64,000 nucleotides of DNA. It comes from Candidatus Fukatsuia endosymbiont of Tuberolachnus salignus. GTDB taxonomy: Bacteria > Pseudomonadota > Gammaproteobacteria > Enterobacterales > Enterobacteriaceae. Positions 8,954 through 17,533 of this stretch are shown here, piece after piece. The notes beneath the pieces are model-generated. The model worked only from the letters and a program-made list of their open reading frames with translations. It ran no database searches and had not been told where the DNA came from. Where the stretch lies: NCBI RefSeq assembly GCF_964030845.1, contig NZ_OZ034983.1, forward strand, positions 930,001 to 994,000. Reading direction: 5' to 3'. The position numbers and the translations under genes were made by a program. Within the stretch, counting starts at the first letter, position 1. Every line of letters begins with the position of its first letter.

Positions 8954-9442
8954 TCATTGCACTCTGAACTGACGGCGAACTTTGCGCATTAATAAAAACA
9001 GCCAAGGCCATAGAATACCGTTTATTACGCTGCTATAGAAAATCTCCGGACGAAACGAAACGTTAATCACCAAAAATTCAGCCCAAAACACCACAATATC
9101 CCGCATGAGTACCAGTAATACCACAATGAGTGCCTGTTGCCACAACGCCATATTACGGAATAACTGAAATCTAAAAGCGGCAAAATAAGCCACTAGGCTT
9201 AATCCCAGTGCGCGGACACCCAAGGTCGATCCCAGAATAAGATCCATAATCAAGCCAAGAACAAAAGCACTACCGACATTAACCCGATGCGGCAATGCTA
9301 TCACCCAATAGATCAACACCAGAGTCAACCAAGAAGGACGAAACATATACATTTGCTCCGGCCAAGGCATAATCTGTAAGACCATCGCCAACAGAAATGA
9401 TAGCCAGATTATCCAACGACCATGACTGTACAAGGCACTCAT
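8954..9442 (-). CDS. mreD: Rod-shape protein MreD
   Basis: Inner-membrane component of the elongasome, working with MreC, MreB, RodA and PBP2 in lateral wall synthesis. It has 162 residues, as in E. coli, with about five or six hydrophobic segments (for example WIIWLSFLLAMVLQIM and LTLVLIYWVIAL). Its start overlaps the mreC stop by four bases (ATGA), indicating translational coupling. In E. coli maf follows and then rng; here only 66 bases separate mreD from rng, so maf has been deleted. Confidence 0.95.
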   Translation of the reverse strand: MSALYSHGRWIIWLSFLLAMVLQIMPWPEQMYMFRPSWLTLVLIYWVIALPHRVNVGSAFVLGLIMDLILGSTLGVRALGLSLVAYFAAFRFQLFRNMALWQQALIVVLLVLMRDIVVFWAEFLVINVSFRPEIFYSSVINGILWPWLFLLMRKVRRQFRVQ

Positions 9443-10551
9443 GGTATTACACCATCCCGAACTGACGGTGTATTCGTCATCGGAACCAATGGCCTCACGA
9501 TATTTGTTGGCTCACGACCATGTGATGTTGTACTTTCAAAACCGACCGTGCCTGGTGAATCAGATGTTGTCTGATATGGGCAATTTTCATCGATTTGAGT
9601 ACATTCTCTAGGCGTGGGCGCTTTAACTTGATCCCATTCACCACGCGGGTGAAGCAGGTCTGCCATCTGTGTCAGACGTTCTTTGGCCACCTGATGGACA
9701 GCATCCGGCGCCAAGGGTGTATCGCCATGACGATCCCCAGCCCACAACAATAGCAGATAGCGTAAGCGTTGTAAGTCCGCCGTGGGGCGTGCCTGAATCA
9801 TAGTATAAGCACGCTGATTATCTACTTTTACCGAAGAAACAATCGCAACCGGATAACCTTCAGAAAAACGCCCGCCTAGTCCCGATGTCACCAACATATC
9901 ACCGACACGGATATCGGTATTGCTCGGCAGATGCTCCAATATTAAATCATCAGCACAGCCCCCTCCCGCAGCGATCACCCTAATATCATTACGCAATACC
10001 TGAATCGGCAACGCGTGGGAGATATCGCAAATTAATACCACGCGACTCGTGAATTTACTGACCGCCGTTACCTGACCAACAACCCCACGATCGCTGATAA
10101 CCGGTTGACCTTCATAAACACCGTTATTACTGCCTTTATCAATAACCACTTGATCACTATAGGGATCAGTACCACTGGACATCACTTGCGTTACCATCTT
10201 ATGCTCATCCTGACGCAAAGGAGAACCCAGTAACTCACGCAAACGAATGTTTTCGTGTTTAAATTGTTTCAATAGTTGTAAATCAGCATTTTTAAATAAC
10301 AACTCCTGACGTAACACACTATTTTCCAGTTCAATCTGCTGTCTTGTTGCTAGCGTTTCAGAAACACCATCCAATAGAACACGTGGCCCATTAGCGAGAA
10401 AATAGAAAGGACTGACCAAGGTATCCATGTAAGTTCGTATTTTAACAAACGAACCGAACCGACTATCAGCAATAATCAGCGCAATGGCTGCAATGGCTGC
10501 AATGAACAGTCGCAGCTGCAGAGATGGACCCCGGCTAAACATTGGCTTCAT
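9439..10551 (-). CDS. mreC: Rod-shape protein MreC
   Basis: Bitopic periplasmic scaffold that activates PBP2/RodA. It has 370 residues (367 in E. coli): a short cytoplasmic N-terminus, one membrane segment (LRLFIAAIAAIALIIADS, about residues 13-30), a coiled-coil region (about 65-105), then the beta-barrel domains with GQPVISDRGVVGQVTAVSK and VTSGLGGRFSEGYPVA. The C-terminal 70 residues are Pro/Thr-rich and likely disordered. It lies in the mreBCD operon, 131 bases after mreB. Confidence 0.96.
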   Translation of the reverse strand: MKPMFSRGPSLQLRLFIAAIAAIALIIADSRFGSFVKIRTYMDTLVSPFYFLANGPRVLLDGVSETLATRQQIELENSVLRQELLFKNADLQLLKQFKHENIRLRELLGSPLRQDEHKMVTQVMSSGTDPYSDQVVIDKGSNNGVYEGQPVISDRGVVGQVTAVSKFTSRVVLICDISHALPIQVLRNDIRVIAAGGGCADDLILEHLPSNTDIRVGDMLVTSGLGGRFSEGYPVAIVSSVKVDNQRAYTMIQARPTADLQRLRYLLLLWAGDRHGDTPLAPDAVHQVAKERLTQMADLLHPRGEWDQVKAPTPRECTQIDENCPYQTTSDSPGTVGFESTTSHGREPTNIVRPLVPMTNTPSVRDGVIP

Positions 10552-10682
10552 AAATTACGCAAACTCCTCGACGACACCAAGAGGAGACACTAAATCCGCT
10601 GAGCGTAGAGTTCGTTCACCTGATTCAGCGTTCCCTTATCCGACTGACATTATTCTCTGTCAGCTATTTTCGCTGACATTCA

Positions 10683-11726
10683 TTATTCTTCGCTAAATAA
10701 GTCACCACCATGCATATCTATCATTTCCAGCGCCCTACCACCGCCGCGAGCGACGCAAGTCAATGGATCTTCAGCAACCACGACGGGAATACCCGTTTCT
10801 TCCATCAATAAGCGATCCAGATTACGCAATAGCGCACCACCACCGGTCAGCACCATACCACGCTCAGAAATATCAGATGCCAATTCCGGCGGACATTGTT
10901 CCAGTGCAACCATCACCGCACTCACAATACCGGTCAGTGGTTCCTGCAAAGCCTCAAGAATTTCATTGGAATTCAAGGTAAAACCACGCGGCACACCCTC
11001 AGCGAGATTACGACCACGCACTTCAATTTCTAACACTTCTTCACCGGGATAAGATGAACCAATACCGTGCTTAATACGTTCGGCTGTCGCTTCGCCAATC
11101 AAGGAACCATAGTTGCGACGTACATAATTAATAATAGCTTCATCGAAACGATCACCACCAATACGCACTGAAGAAGAATAAACCACACCGTTGAGTGAAA
11201 TAACGGCCACTTCGGTTGTACCACCACCAATATCCACCACCATCGAACCAGTGGCTTCAGAAACAGGCAGTCCGGCACCAATCGCGGCAGCCATGGGCTC
11301 TTCGATCAAAAATACTTCACGGGCACCGGCACCTTGTGCGGATTCCCGGATAGCACGACGTTCAACCTGAGTCGCACCCACAGGTACACACACTAGTACA
11401 CGGGGACTTGGACGCATAAAACTATTGCTATGAACCTGCTTGATAAAGTGTTGCAACATTTTTTCAGTCACGAAGAAATCAGCAATCACTCCGTCTTTCA
11501 TTGGACGAATCGCAGCAATGTTACCAGGGGTGCGCCCTAACATCTGTTTGGCGTCATGCCCCACGGCCGCTACGCTCTTAGGTGAACCGGCACGATCTTG
11601 GCGAATTGCAACTACGGAAGGTTCATTAAGTACAATACCTTGTCCTTTAACATAAATCAGGGTATTGGCGGTACCCAGGTCGATTGACAAGTCGTTAGAA
11701 AACATGCCACGAAATTTCTTAAACAT
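10683..11726 (-). CDS. mreB: Rod-shape actin homologue MreB
   Basis: Actin-like ATPase that forms membrane-associated filaments guiding lateral peptidoglycan synthesis. From the ATG at 11726 (MFKKFRGMFSNDLSIDLGTA) it has 347 residues, exactly the E. coli length; the frame extends seven codons further but the upstream AGGATTATCC context matches the E. coli mreB leader. Phosphate-binding motifs are DLGTANTLIYVKG, VVDIGGGTTEVAV and GMVLTGGGALLRNL. Retention of mreBCD argues that the organism keeps a rod shape and a full wall. Confidence 0.98.
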   Translation of the reverse strand: MFKKFRGMFSNDLSIDLGTANTLIYVKGQGIVLNEPSVVAIRQDRAGSPKSVAAVGHDAKQMLGRTPGNIAAIRPMKDGVIADFFVTEKMLQHFIKQVHSNSFMRPSPRVLVCVPVGATQVERRAIRESAQGAGAREVFLIEEPMAAAIGAGLPVSEATGSMVVDIGGGTTEVAVISLNGVVYSSSVRIGGDRFDEAIINYVRRNYGSLIGEATAERIKHGIGSSYPGEEVLEIEVRGRNLAEGVPRGFTLNSNEILEALQEPLTGIVSAVMVALEQCPPELASDISERGMVLTGGGALLRNLDRLLMEETGIPVVVAEDPLTCVARGGGRALEMIDMHGGDLFSEE

Positions 11727-12098
11727 AGTGAAAGGATAATCCTGCAAGCTGAGGGCGGAAAAATCCGCCTACTTTACCAATCACACGTAGCAGCGACAAG
11801 GCTCAAAAACATACTGCATTGGTGAGAAAAGTGGTTTAATTATATACATCCGCCATTGCTAAAAACGTATATAGATTAAAAATCCTATCTATTTTGCATG
11901 CAACCCGGCGTAGTACAGTACATTTGACATCCTCCCCCCTAAAGGATGGAGTTTTACGGCACGCTGGATATCCAACAATTAGTTTACCAGCGATAGGTCG
12001 GTCTTTGCTCGCTGCTGATAGAAACAGCTACAAAGCATTCTACGTCAATTTTTGTGTTACGCTTAGGTTAAATATCAATCTCTGGCACAGGCTCTTGA
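11727..12098. other. Gene-free interval with an IS200/IS605-like hairpin
   Basis: 372 bases between mreB and yhgN. The first half is the mreB leader. At 11927-11950 the sequence ACATCCTCCCCCCTAAAGGA, followed by TGGAGTTTTACGGC, resembles the end hairpin of IS200/IS605 elements. No transposase segment is convincing on either strand, so this could be a relic end only. The junction also joins two regions that are far apart in E. coli (yhgN versus mreB). Confidence 0.35.
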
Positions 12099-12692
12099 TT
12101 AAAATCTCAAATATTCCCTTGCCCCGTCCAAAAACATCTGTGTTGATAACATCACCAGGATCAACCCCATGAGACGCTCCAACGCGCTAACACCTCTTTT
12201 CCCCAATAAACGTAAAAACACATTAGACATAAGCAAAATGGCCACCGATAGCCCCCAGGCAATCATCAATGCCAACACCAGTTGTGTAATCTTATTTTTG
12301 TATTGATGAGACAACAATATCAAAGTTGCAAGGATAGACGGGCCAGCAACCAGCGGGATAGCTAATGGCACTAAAAAAGGTTCTTCTTGGGCAGGTAAAC
12401 CCCGGACACTGTCTTCATGACTGGGAAAAATCATTTTAATGGCGATAAGAAATAAAATAATACCGCCGGAAATTGAAACCGTTTCAGTACGCAAATTAAG
12501 GAAAGTCAAAATTTTTTCGCCGACAAACAGAAATATCAGCATAACTATCAGTGCCATCAATAGCTCACGGATTAACACCACCCGCCGCCGCTGAGGCTCT
12601 AATTGTTTAAGCATTGACATGAAAATAGGCAAGTTTCCTAGCGGATCGATAATCAAAAATAGCAATACAGTTACCGCTATCATTTCTGTCAT
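12099..12692 (-). CDS. yhgN: MarC-family inner-membrane protein, YhgN type
   Basis: 197 residues from the ATG at 12692, which has a strong AAGGAGGTCGAC ribosome site seven bases upstream; a longer start at 12731 would overlap ruvX and lacks this. Six predicted membrane helices are visible (for example MIAVTVLLFLIIDPLGNLPI, ISGGIILFLIAIKMIF, LVLALMIAWGLSVAILL). The sequence follows E. coli YhgN closely, including DPLGNLPIFMS and ALERLMGLILVMLSTQMFLDG. Transport function of the family is unproven. Its E. coli neighbours (asd, gnt genes) are absent; here it follows ruvX. Confidence 0.92.
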   Translation of the reverse strand: MTEMIAVTVLLFLIIDPLGNLPIFMSMLKQLEPQRRRVVLIRELLMALIVMLIFLFVGEKILTFLNLRTETVSISGGIILFLIAIKMIFPSHEDSVRGLPAQEEPFLVPLAIPLVAGPSILATLILLSHQYKNKITQLVLALMIAWGLSVAILLMSNVFLRLLGKRGVSALERLMGLILVMLSTQMFLDGAREYLRF

Positions 12693-12730
12693 GTCGACCT
12701 CCTTAACCATAAAAATATCGGGGTTAGGCA

Positions 12731-13153
12731 TTACGATGTTTGCTGCTCAAACCAACTTTCTAGAATACAAGCTGCCGAAGCAGCATCGATACGGTTTTTA
12801 TCCAGTGCACGATAGCCCCTACTTTCGAACAAATAAGCTCGTGCCTCCACCGTACTCAGTCGTTCATCATGCAAAACAGCCTGCACACCAAAACGCCCAT
12901 GTAGACGGTTAGCAAATTTACGTGCTCTGATGGTCAATGGTTGCTCTGTTCCGTCCATATTTAATGGTAATCCGACCACCACTAAATCTGGTTGCCATTC
13001 TTGTAACAATTTTTCAATCTGTTGCCAATCAGGAATGCCCTCTTGTGCCTTAAATGCAGTCAAACCTGTCGCTGTACCAATGATCTCCTGACCGATGGCG
13101 ACACCAATACTTTTGGTACCAAAATCAAAAGCCATGATAGTACGATTAACCAT
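12731..13153 (-). CDS. ruvX: RuvX/YqgF Holliday-junction resolvase-like protein
   Basis: RNase H-fold protein implicated in 16S rRNA 5' end maturation (and proposed junction resolvase). 140 residues from the ATG at 13153; E. coli has 138. The metal-binding pieces MAFDFGTKSIGVAIG, VVVGLPLNMDGTEQP, LHDERLSTVEA and DAASA are all present. The start overlaps the region of the gshB stop (13159-13161) within six bases. In E. coli yqgE lies between gshB and yqgF; it is missing here. RuvX is one of the remaining candidates for 16S 5' processing where rng is damaged (inference). Confidence 0.94.
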   Translation of the reverse strand: MVNRTIMAFDFGTKSIGVAIGQEIIGTATGLTAFKAQEGIPDWQQIEKLLQEWQPDLVVVGLPLNMDGTEQPLTIRARKFANRLHGRFGVQAVLHDERLSTVEARAYLFESRGYRALDKNRIDAASAACILESWFEQQTS

Positions 13154-13158
13154 TAATC

Positions 13159-14115
13159 CTATCCTGCTGGTTGCCTGCAATATACCTCGATAGCATCCAT
13201 CAGCATACCCGTGATAGAGGTCGAAGACTCTGCTTCAATTTCTCTGATGCAAGTGGGGCTGGTGACGTTAATTTCAGTAAGACGGTCGCCGATAATATCC
13301 AAACCAACAAAAATTAGCCCTTTTTCTTTTAACAGCGGTGCGACAGTACGTGCAATTTCCCAATCACTGTCACTAAGAGAACGTACTTCACCACGACCGC
13401 CCGCCGCCAAATTACCGCGCGTTTCGCCCTGAGCGGGGATTCGTGCCAAACAATAGGGCACAGGTTCACCGTCAACGACCAGTACGCGCTTATCGCCCTC
13501 TTCGATTGCCGGCAGAAAGTTTTGTGCCATACAGAAACGGTGCCCCTGCCCCGTTAAGGTTTCAATAATCACTGATAAGTTAGGATCTTCAGGTTTTACG
13601 CGGAAAATCGAGGTTCCTCCCATACCCTCCAGTGGTTTCAGGATGATATCCCTGTATTTCTCATGAAATTCACGGATCCGTTTTGCACTCCTCGTCACCA
13701 AAGTATCCGGCGTTAAATCAGGAAACCACGCAGTGAATAGCTTTTCGTTACAATCACGCAGGCTCTGCGGTTTATTAACCACCAAAGTACCTTTCATTTC
13801 CGCTCGCTGTAAAATATAGGTGGCATAAATGAATTCAGTATCAAATGGTGGATCTTTACGCATCAGAATAACATTGAGATCATGCAGCGACTGATCCTGC
13901 TCATCCCCAAAGCTATACCATCCCTTATCGTCGTCTTTGACTGTGATTACGCGAGTGTGAGCATACCCCTCGCCGTTACGCAGATAGAGGTCATCGATTT
14001 CCATATAATACAACTGCCAGCCCCGCTTTTGGGCGGTAAGCAGCATCGCAAAGCTGCTATCTTTTTTTATATTGATCGATGAGATGGGATCCATCACGAT
14101 ACCAAGCTTGATCAT
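13159..14115 (-). CDS. gshB: Glutathione synthetase
   Basis: ATP-grasp ligase adding glycine to gamma-glutamylcysteine. 318 residues against 316 in E. coli. It starts MIKLGIVMDPISSINIKKDS and contains the grasp-domain loop DIILKPLEGMGGTSIFRV and the metal site GLDIIGDRLTEINVTSPT. The start overlaps the rsmE stop by four bases (ATGA), so endA-rsmE-gshB-ruvX is probably one transcription unit. It implies that the first enzyme, GshA, is encoded elsewhere or that gamma-glutamylcysteine is supplied. Confidence 0.97.
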   Translation of the reverse strand: MIKLGIVMDPISSINIKKDSSFAMLLTAQKRGWQLYYMEIDDLYLRNGEGYAHTRVITVKDDDKGWYSFGDEQDQSLHDLNVILMRKDPPFDTEFIYATYILQRAEMKGTLVVNKPQSLRDCNEKLFTAWFPDLTPDTLVTRSAKRIREFHEKYRDIILKPLEGMGGTSIFRVKPEDPNLSVIIETLTGQGHRFCMAQNFLPAIEEGDKRVLVVDGEPVPYCLARIPAQGETRGNLAAGGRGEVRSLSDSDWEIARTVAPLLKEKGLIFVGLDIIGDRLTEINVTSPTCIREIEAESSTSITGMLMDAIEVYCRQPAG

Positions 14116-14858
14116 TTTTTTTCCTTATAATCCAGATCACCAAAACGCAGCTGTAATGCAGTGATTGCAACAAGCGCCGTGGTTTCTGTACGCAAAACAC
14201 GTGGCCCTAATAGGATATCAGTAAATCCATTGCTTGCAGTCATGGCAACTTCAGCAGTGGACAAACCACTTTCCGAACCAATCAACAGGCGAATATTATT
14301 TATTGATGGTGTTAAACTATTGATGCCTCGACCGGTGTGCGGATTCAGATTTAACTTAAAGCCATCACTTTGTTGTTGGCACCAATCGGAAAGTAGCATG
14401 GCAGCACGAATTTCGGGAATAGTATTACGACCACATTGCTCACAAGCAACGATAGCGACATTTTGCCACTGCTGGTTTTTTTTCTCTAAGCGTTCTCCGT
14501 CGAGTTTGACACCACAACGTTGCGAAAATAACGGAGTAATTATATTGACACCTAATTCAACAGATTTTTGAATAGTGAATTCCATCTTTTCACCACGAGA
14601 GATAACCTGTCCCAGGTGCAATTTCAAAGGTGATTCACGATCCTCCACTTTGCCAGCGTCAAGCCGGACAGAGACATTTTTTTGATCCAGGTGAATGATG
14701 TTGGCAGTAAAAACCTGATTACTACCATCAAATAAATACAGAGCCTGCCCAACAGACATGCGTAACACACGGCTAACATGCCGGGCAGCGCTATCACTGA
14801 GCGACAACTCGCTGTAAGCGGACAACAGCACGGGATGATAAATACGAGGTATATGCAT
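14112..14858 (-). CDS. rsmE: 16S rRNA m3U1498 methyltransferase
   Basis: SPOUT-class methyltransferase acting on 16S rRNA in the 30S subunit. From the ATG at 14858 (MHIPRIYHPVLLS, with AGGG upstream) it has 248 residues; E. coli has 243. An N-terminal PUA-like domain (residues 1-75) precedes the trefoil knot with LLIGSESGLSTAEV and ILLGPRVLRTETTALVA, the SAM-binding turns. It lies between endA (13-base gap) and gshB as in E. coli. Confidence 0.95.
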   Translation of the reverse strand: MHIPRIYHPVLLSAYSELSLSDSAARHVSRVLRMSVGQALYLFDGSNQVFTANIIHLDQKNVSVRLDAGKVEDRESPLKLHLGQVISRGEKMEFTIQKSVELGVNIITPLFSQRCGVKLDGERLEKKNQQWQNVAIVACEQCGRNTIPEIRAAMLLSDWCQQQSDGFKLNLNPHTGRGINSLTPSINNIRLLIGSESGLSTAEVAMTASNGFTDILLGPRVLRTETTALVAITALQLRFGDLDYKEKK

Positions 14859-14871
14859 ACATTTGCCCTGG

Positions 14872-15570
14872 TCAATACTGGCAAGCCCGCTGTACATAGG
14901 GATTGTGATTGCCTTGAACTTGAGCAATACGTGCTTCACGCTGACACTCCCATGAACTCACTGGATATTGTCGATCCCAAACTTCAAGCAGTTTACTCTG
15001 TTGGCTAGATAAGCGTAATTGATAACGGTCACTCATATAAAAATAAGTGCGGGCAATAGCACCACGAGCACGGACGGGGGGCTCAGCCTGTTTATTTTTG
15101 AAATCGACTTTCATCGCGCATTGACCATATTGATCTGCCTTACTATTCCATTGACTAAATTTAAAGTTACCACGATCTCCATTCACTTCGCCAATGGCAG
15201 GTTGTAAATTGTGTAAATCGTTTTCCATCTGACGATATACCGGATCATTAACACAGTTTTTGCGGCCGCCTTGCTGCCAACATTGACGTTGGTGACCAAA
15301 CTGCCAGGCTGGTACCACATGTTCCCACTCGATACGCTCAGCACGCTGACTGGTCTTGCGTACCTGATAACCACAAGCGGCTAAATCAGGTATCCCTTTC
15401 TTCCCCTGCCAACGAATGGGACAGCCACAGTAAAAACTTCCTGACACATCCCGATGAATTTTAGCCGCTGCCATTTTAGCCTGCGAGAAATTATTTATAC
15501 TTTGACTATAACTGATTGGAGAAAATAACGGGGAGAGTAGAATAAGAAAAAATAAAATTTTGCGTAGCAT
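14872..15570 (-). CDS. endA: Endonuclease I (periplasmic)
   Basis: Secreted double-strand DNA endonuclease. 232 residues (E. coli 235). There is a clear Sec signal peptide, MLRKILFFLILLSPLFSPIS, with likely cleavage before QSINNF. The beta-beta-alpha metal motif is seen as RIEWEHVVPAW and, further on, NDLHNLQPAIGEVNGDRGN. Cysteine pairs (CGCPIRW, RQCWQQ, KNCVND, WECQ) agree with disulfide use. sprT and galP, which separate endA from metK in E. coli, are absent; an ISAs1 element and two orphan genes occupy that gap. Confidence 0.96.
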   Translation of the reverse strand: MLRKILFFLILLSPLFSPISYSQSINNFSQAKMAAAKIHRDVSGSFYCGCPIRWQGKKGIPDLAACGYQVRKTSQRAERIEWEHVVPAWQFGHQRQCWQQGGRKNCVNDPVYRQMENDLHNLQPAIGEVNGDRGNFKFSQWNSKADQYGQCAMKVDFKNKQAEPPVRARGAIARTYFYMSDRYQLRLSSQQSKLLEVWDRQYPVSSWECQREARIAQVQGNHNPYVQRACQY

Positions 15571-15783
15571 ATCTCAAAATAGCTCAAACATGGAAAAACA
15601 CGCAGATTATAGAAAGTTGTACAACAAGGCAAATTCAGTCGAACCTCTAACCCTATTCCCAACGGAGCAAAACAATAGATTCCTTGTGAAATCACAGCGA
15701 ATAATGTGAAGTCAGCGCGGTAGCACGGTGTGCATAAGTACACCACATGACGCAAGATCCACATCACGCAGTAGGTTTCAAGT

Positions 15784-17034
15784 CAGGGCGGGATCCCACT
15801 TTAATGTGAACTAATAATAGGCAGTAAGCTCATAATATTATGTATCCTAAAGAATATGTAATCATGAGTATTTTAAAGCAATTAGCCCTGATCCCTGACC
15901 CGCGTAAAGATATTAATATCAAACATCACCTGCTCGATGTTATTTTCCTGTTTTTTGCCGCCGTGTTAAGTGGGGCCTCGGGATGGAAATCCATCCAGGA
16001 TTTTGGCGAAGCTCAGCTCGATTGGCTAAAAAAATATGGCTCTTATCATGGTGTGAGCCCACGTCGTCATTGTATTGCTAAAATCATCAATGCATTAGAT
16101 ACAAATTTGCTGATTCAATCCTTGTTTTTATGGATTAACGAACGACGCCAACGAGCCGGTAAGACGTTGCTCGCCATCGACGGTAAAACCTTGCGGAGAA
16201 CCTGGTCTGAAGAGATTTGCACTGCGCTGCATGTGGTGAGTGCCTATGATGTGTCTGAAGAGATTTGCACTGCGCTGCATGTGGTGAGTGCCTATGATGT
16301 TGATGCTGGTATTACGCTTTATCAAAAAGCGGCGAACAATAAGGGAAAAGAAGGAGAATTAGCCCGTCAGAGCATTGACGCGTTAGCGCTGGATAATGCT
16401 ATTGTGACGCTCGATTCATTGCATTGCCAAACCTCAACTTCATCACTTATCACGCAACGTAAAGGCAATTTTGTGGTGCAGCTTAAAGCGACTCAAAAGA
16501 AGCTGTTTGAACAGGTAAAACAGCAATTTGCTTTTGCCTATGATAGCGATAAATTGCACGAATATACGCAGACTAATCAGGGGCATGGCCGGATAGAAAA
16601 ACGTACGGTTATGCAAATTAATGCGGAATTACCCAATGAATTAAAAGCGAAATGGCCTACCATTCGTACTTTCATTGAGGTCGCTAGTGAACGAACAAAA
16701 AATAATGTCACCCACTGTCGGTCACGTTGGTATGTCAGCTCATTAACGCTGAATGCAGAACAAGCGGCACAGGCAATTCGGCTGCATTGGGGGATAGAAA
16801 ATCAACTTCACTGGGTATTGGATGTGGTGTTTAGAGAAGATGAACTCTTGATAAAAGCTCCGGATGGAGCAGCCCATGTCGCTCTTTTCAATCGCGTCGT
16901 GTTGGGTGTGATTAAACAGCACAAAGGTAAACAAGATAGTATTGCCAGTAAACGTAGACGAGCCGCCTGGTCAGCCGATTTTCGTAGTAAACTTATTTTT
17001 GGTTAAAAAATCAGCAAAGTGGAATCCCGCCCTG
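15784..17034 (+). mobile_element. ISAs1-family insertion sequence with intact ends and target duplication
   Basis: 1251 bp bounded by inverted ends CAGGGCGGGATCCCACTTT (left) and, reverse-complemented, CAGGGCGGGATTCCACTTT (right; one mismatch). The 10-bp direct repeat GGTTTCAAGT lies immediately outside at 15774-15783 and 17035-17044. End sequence, target-duplication length and transposase all agree with ISAs1. Intact ends and a perfect duplication suggest recent arrival compared with the other elements in the window. Confidence 0.93.
15840..17006 (+). CDS. ISAs1-family (H-repeat type) transposase with an internal 16-residue duplication
   Basis: DDE transposase. 388 residues from the first ATG; MSILKQLALIPDPR at 15864 is the more family-like start. 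Catalytic segments are LLAIDGKTLRR (first Asp), IVTLDSLHCQ (second Asp) and HWGIENQLHWVLDVVFREDE (Glu). The stretch SEEICTALHVVSAYDV occurs twice in tandem, encoded by an exact 48-bp duplication (16205-16252 and 16253-16300) just after the first catalytic Asp. This preserves the frame but may impair activity. Confidence 0.92.
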   Translation: MYPKEYVIMSILKQLALIPDPRKDINIKHHLLDVIFLFFAAVLSGASGWKSIQDFGEAQLDWLKKYGSYHGVSPRRHCIAKIINALDTNLLIQSLFLWINERRQRAGKTLLAIDGKTLRRTWSEEICTALHVVSAYDVSEEICTALHVVSAYDVDAGITLYQKAANNKGKEGELARQSIDALALDNAIVTLDSLHCQTSTSSLITQRKGNFVVQLKATQKKLFEQVKQQFAFAYDSDKLHEYTQTNQGHGRIEKRTVMQINAELPNELKAKWPTIRTFIEVASERTKNNVTHCRSRWYVSSLTLNAEQAAQAIRLHWGIENQLHWVLDVVFREDELLIKAPDGAAHVALFNRVVLGVIKQHKGKQDSIASKRRRAAWSADFRSKLIFG

Positions 17035-17137
17035 GGTTTCAAGTAGCCTTCGGCTTTCAAAAGAAGTCTAATTTGAAGATGGCATAATATCCATTAAGAC
17101 AAGCAATGGCTTCATTACCTGATTTATTTTATATCTA

Positions 17138-17470
17138 TTAGTCTTTAAGATTACGATTAACATTATCAATAATCATTTTGGCTTTATTTTTAAGCTCATC
17201 CAGTGACGGTAAGTTCAATCCGTGACTTTTTCTAGCTATATCATAAAAAGCATTACAAATAGCCATGTTTTCTTCGTAAGATCCCAGCAGTTGATTTTTT
17301 TTAAGTATTTTTAAAGTTTCATAAACTAATTTACTGACCAATCTTGTTGTCTTTTCTATACCTTCCGAAGCACCATTTGAATAGAGAAAGTTAATAAGCG
17401 AAGCTTCATAGAGAGTAATTAATTTCTCTCCCTTATTTTTCTTAATTTGTTTCTTTGTGTAAGTAAACAT
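17138..17470 (-). CDS. Unrecognised protein, 110 residues
   Basis: Not recognised. The sequence is Lys/Asn/Ile-rich, predicted mostly helical (LYEASLINFLYSN, KLVYETLKILKKN, DELKNKAKMIIDNVNRNLKD), with no signal peptide or membrane segment. No strong ribosome site is seen before the ATG. It follows the larger orphan at 17534-18349 on the same strand after 63 bases, so the two may be cotranscribed. Both look more A/T-rich than the neighbouring metabolic genes. Confidence 0.6.
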   Translation of the reverse strand: MFTYTKKQIKKNKGEKLITLYEASLINFLYSNGASEGIEKTTRLVSKLVYETLKILKKNQLLGSYEENMAICNAFYDIARKSHGLNLPSLDELKNKAKMIIDNVNRNLKD

Positions 17471-17533
17471 ATATTCTATTAAATAAGCTGTAATTGTCTT
17501 TTGGTCAAAATGATTTCTATAATAAATAAGGCT

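Larger units (their letters stand above)
15676..17070. repeat. Type A repeat copy interrupted by an ISAs1 element
   Basis: The left part (15676-15783, beginning TAGATTCCTTGTGAAATCAC) and right part (17035-17070, ending AAAAGAAGTCTA) form one diverged copy of the repeat at 20,964-21,107. It is split by the insertion sequence at 15784-17034. One 10-base half of the target duplication lies on each side. Confidence 0.65.
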
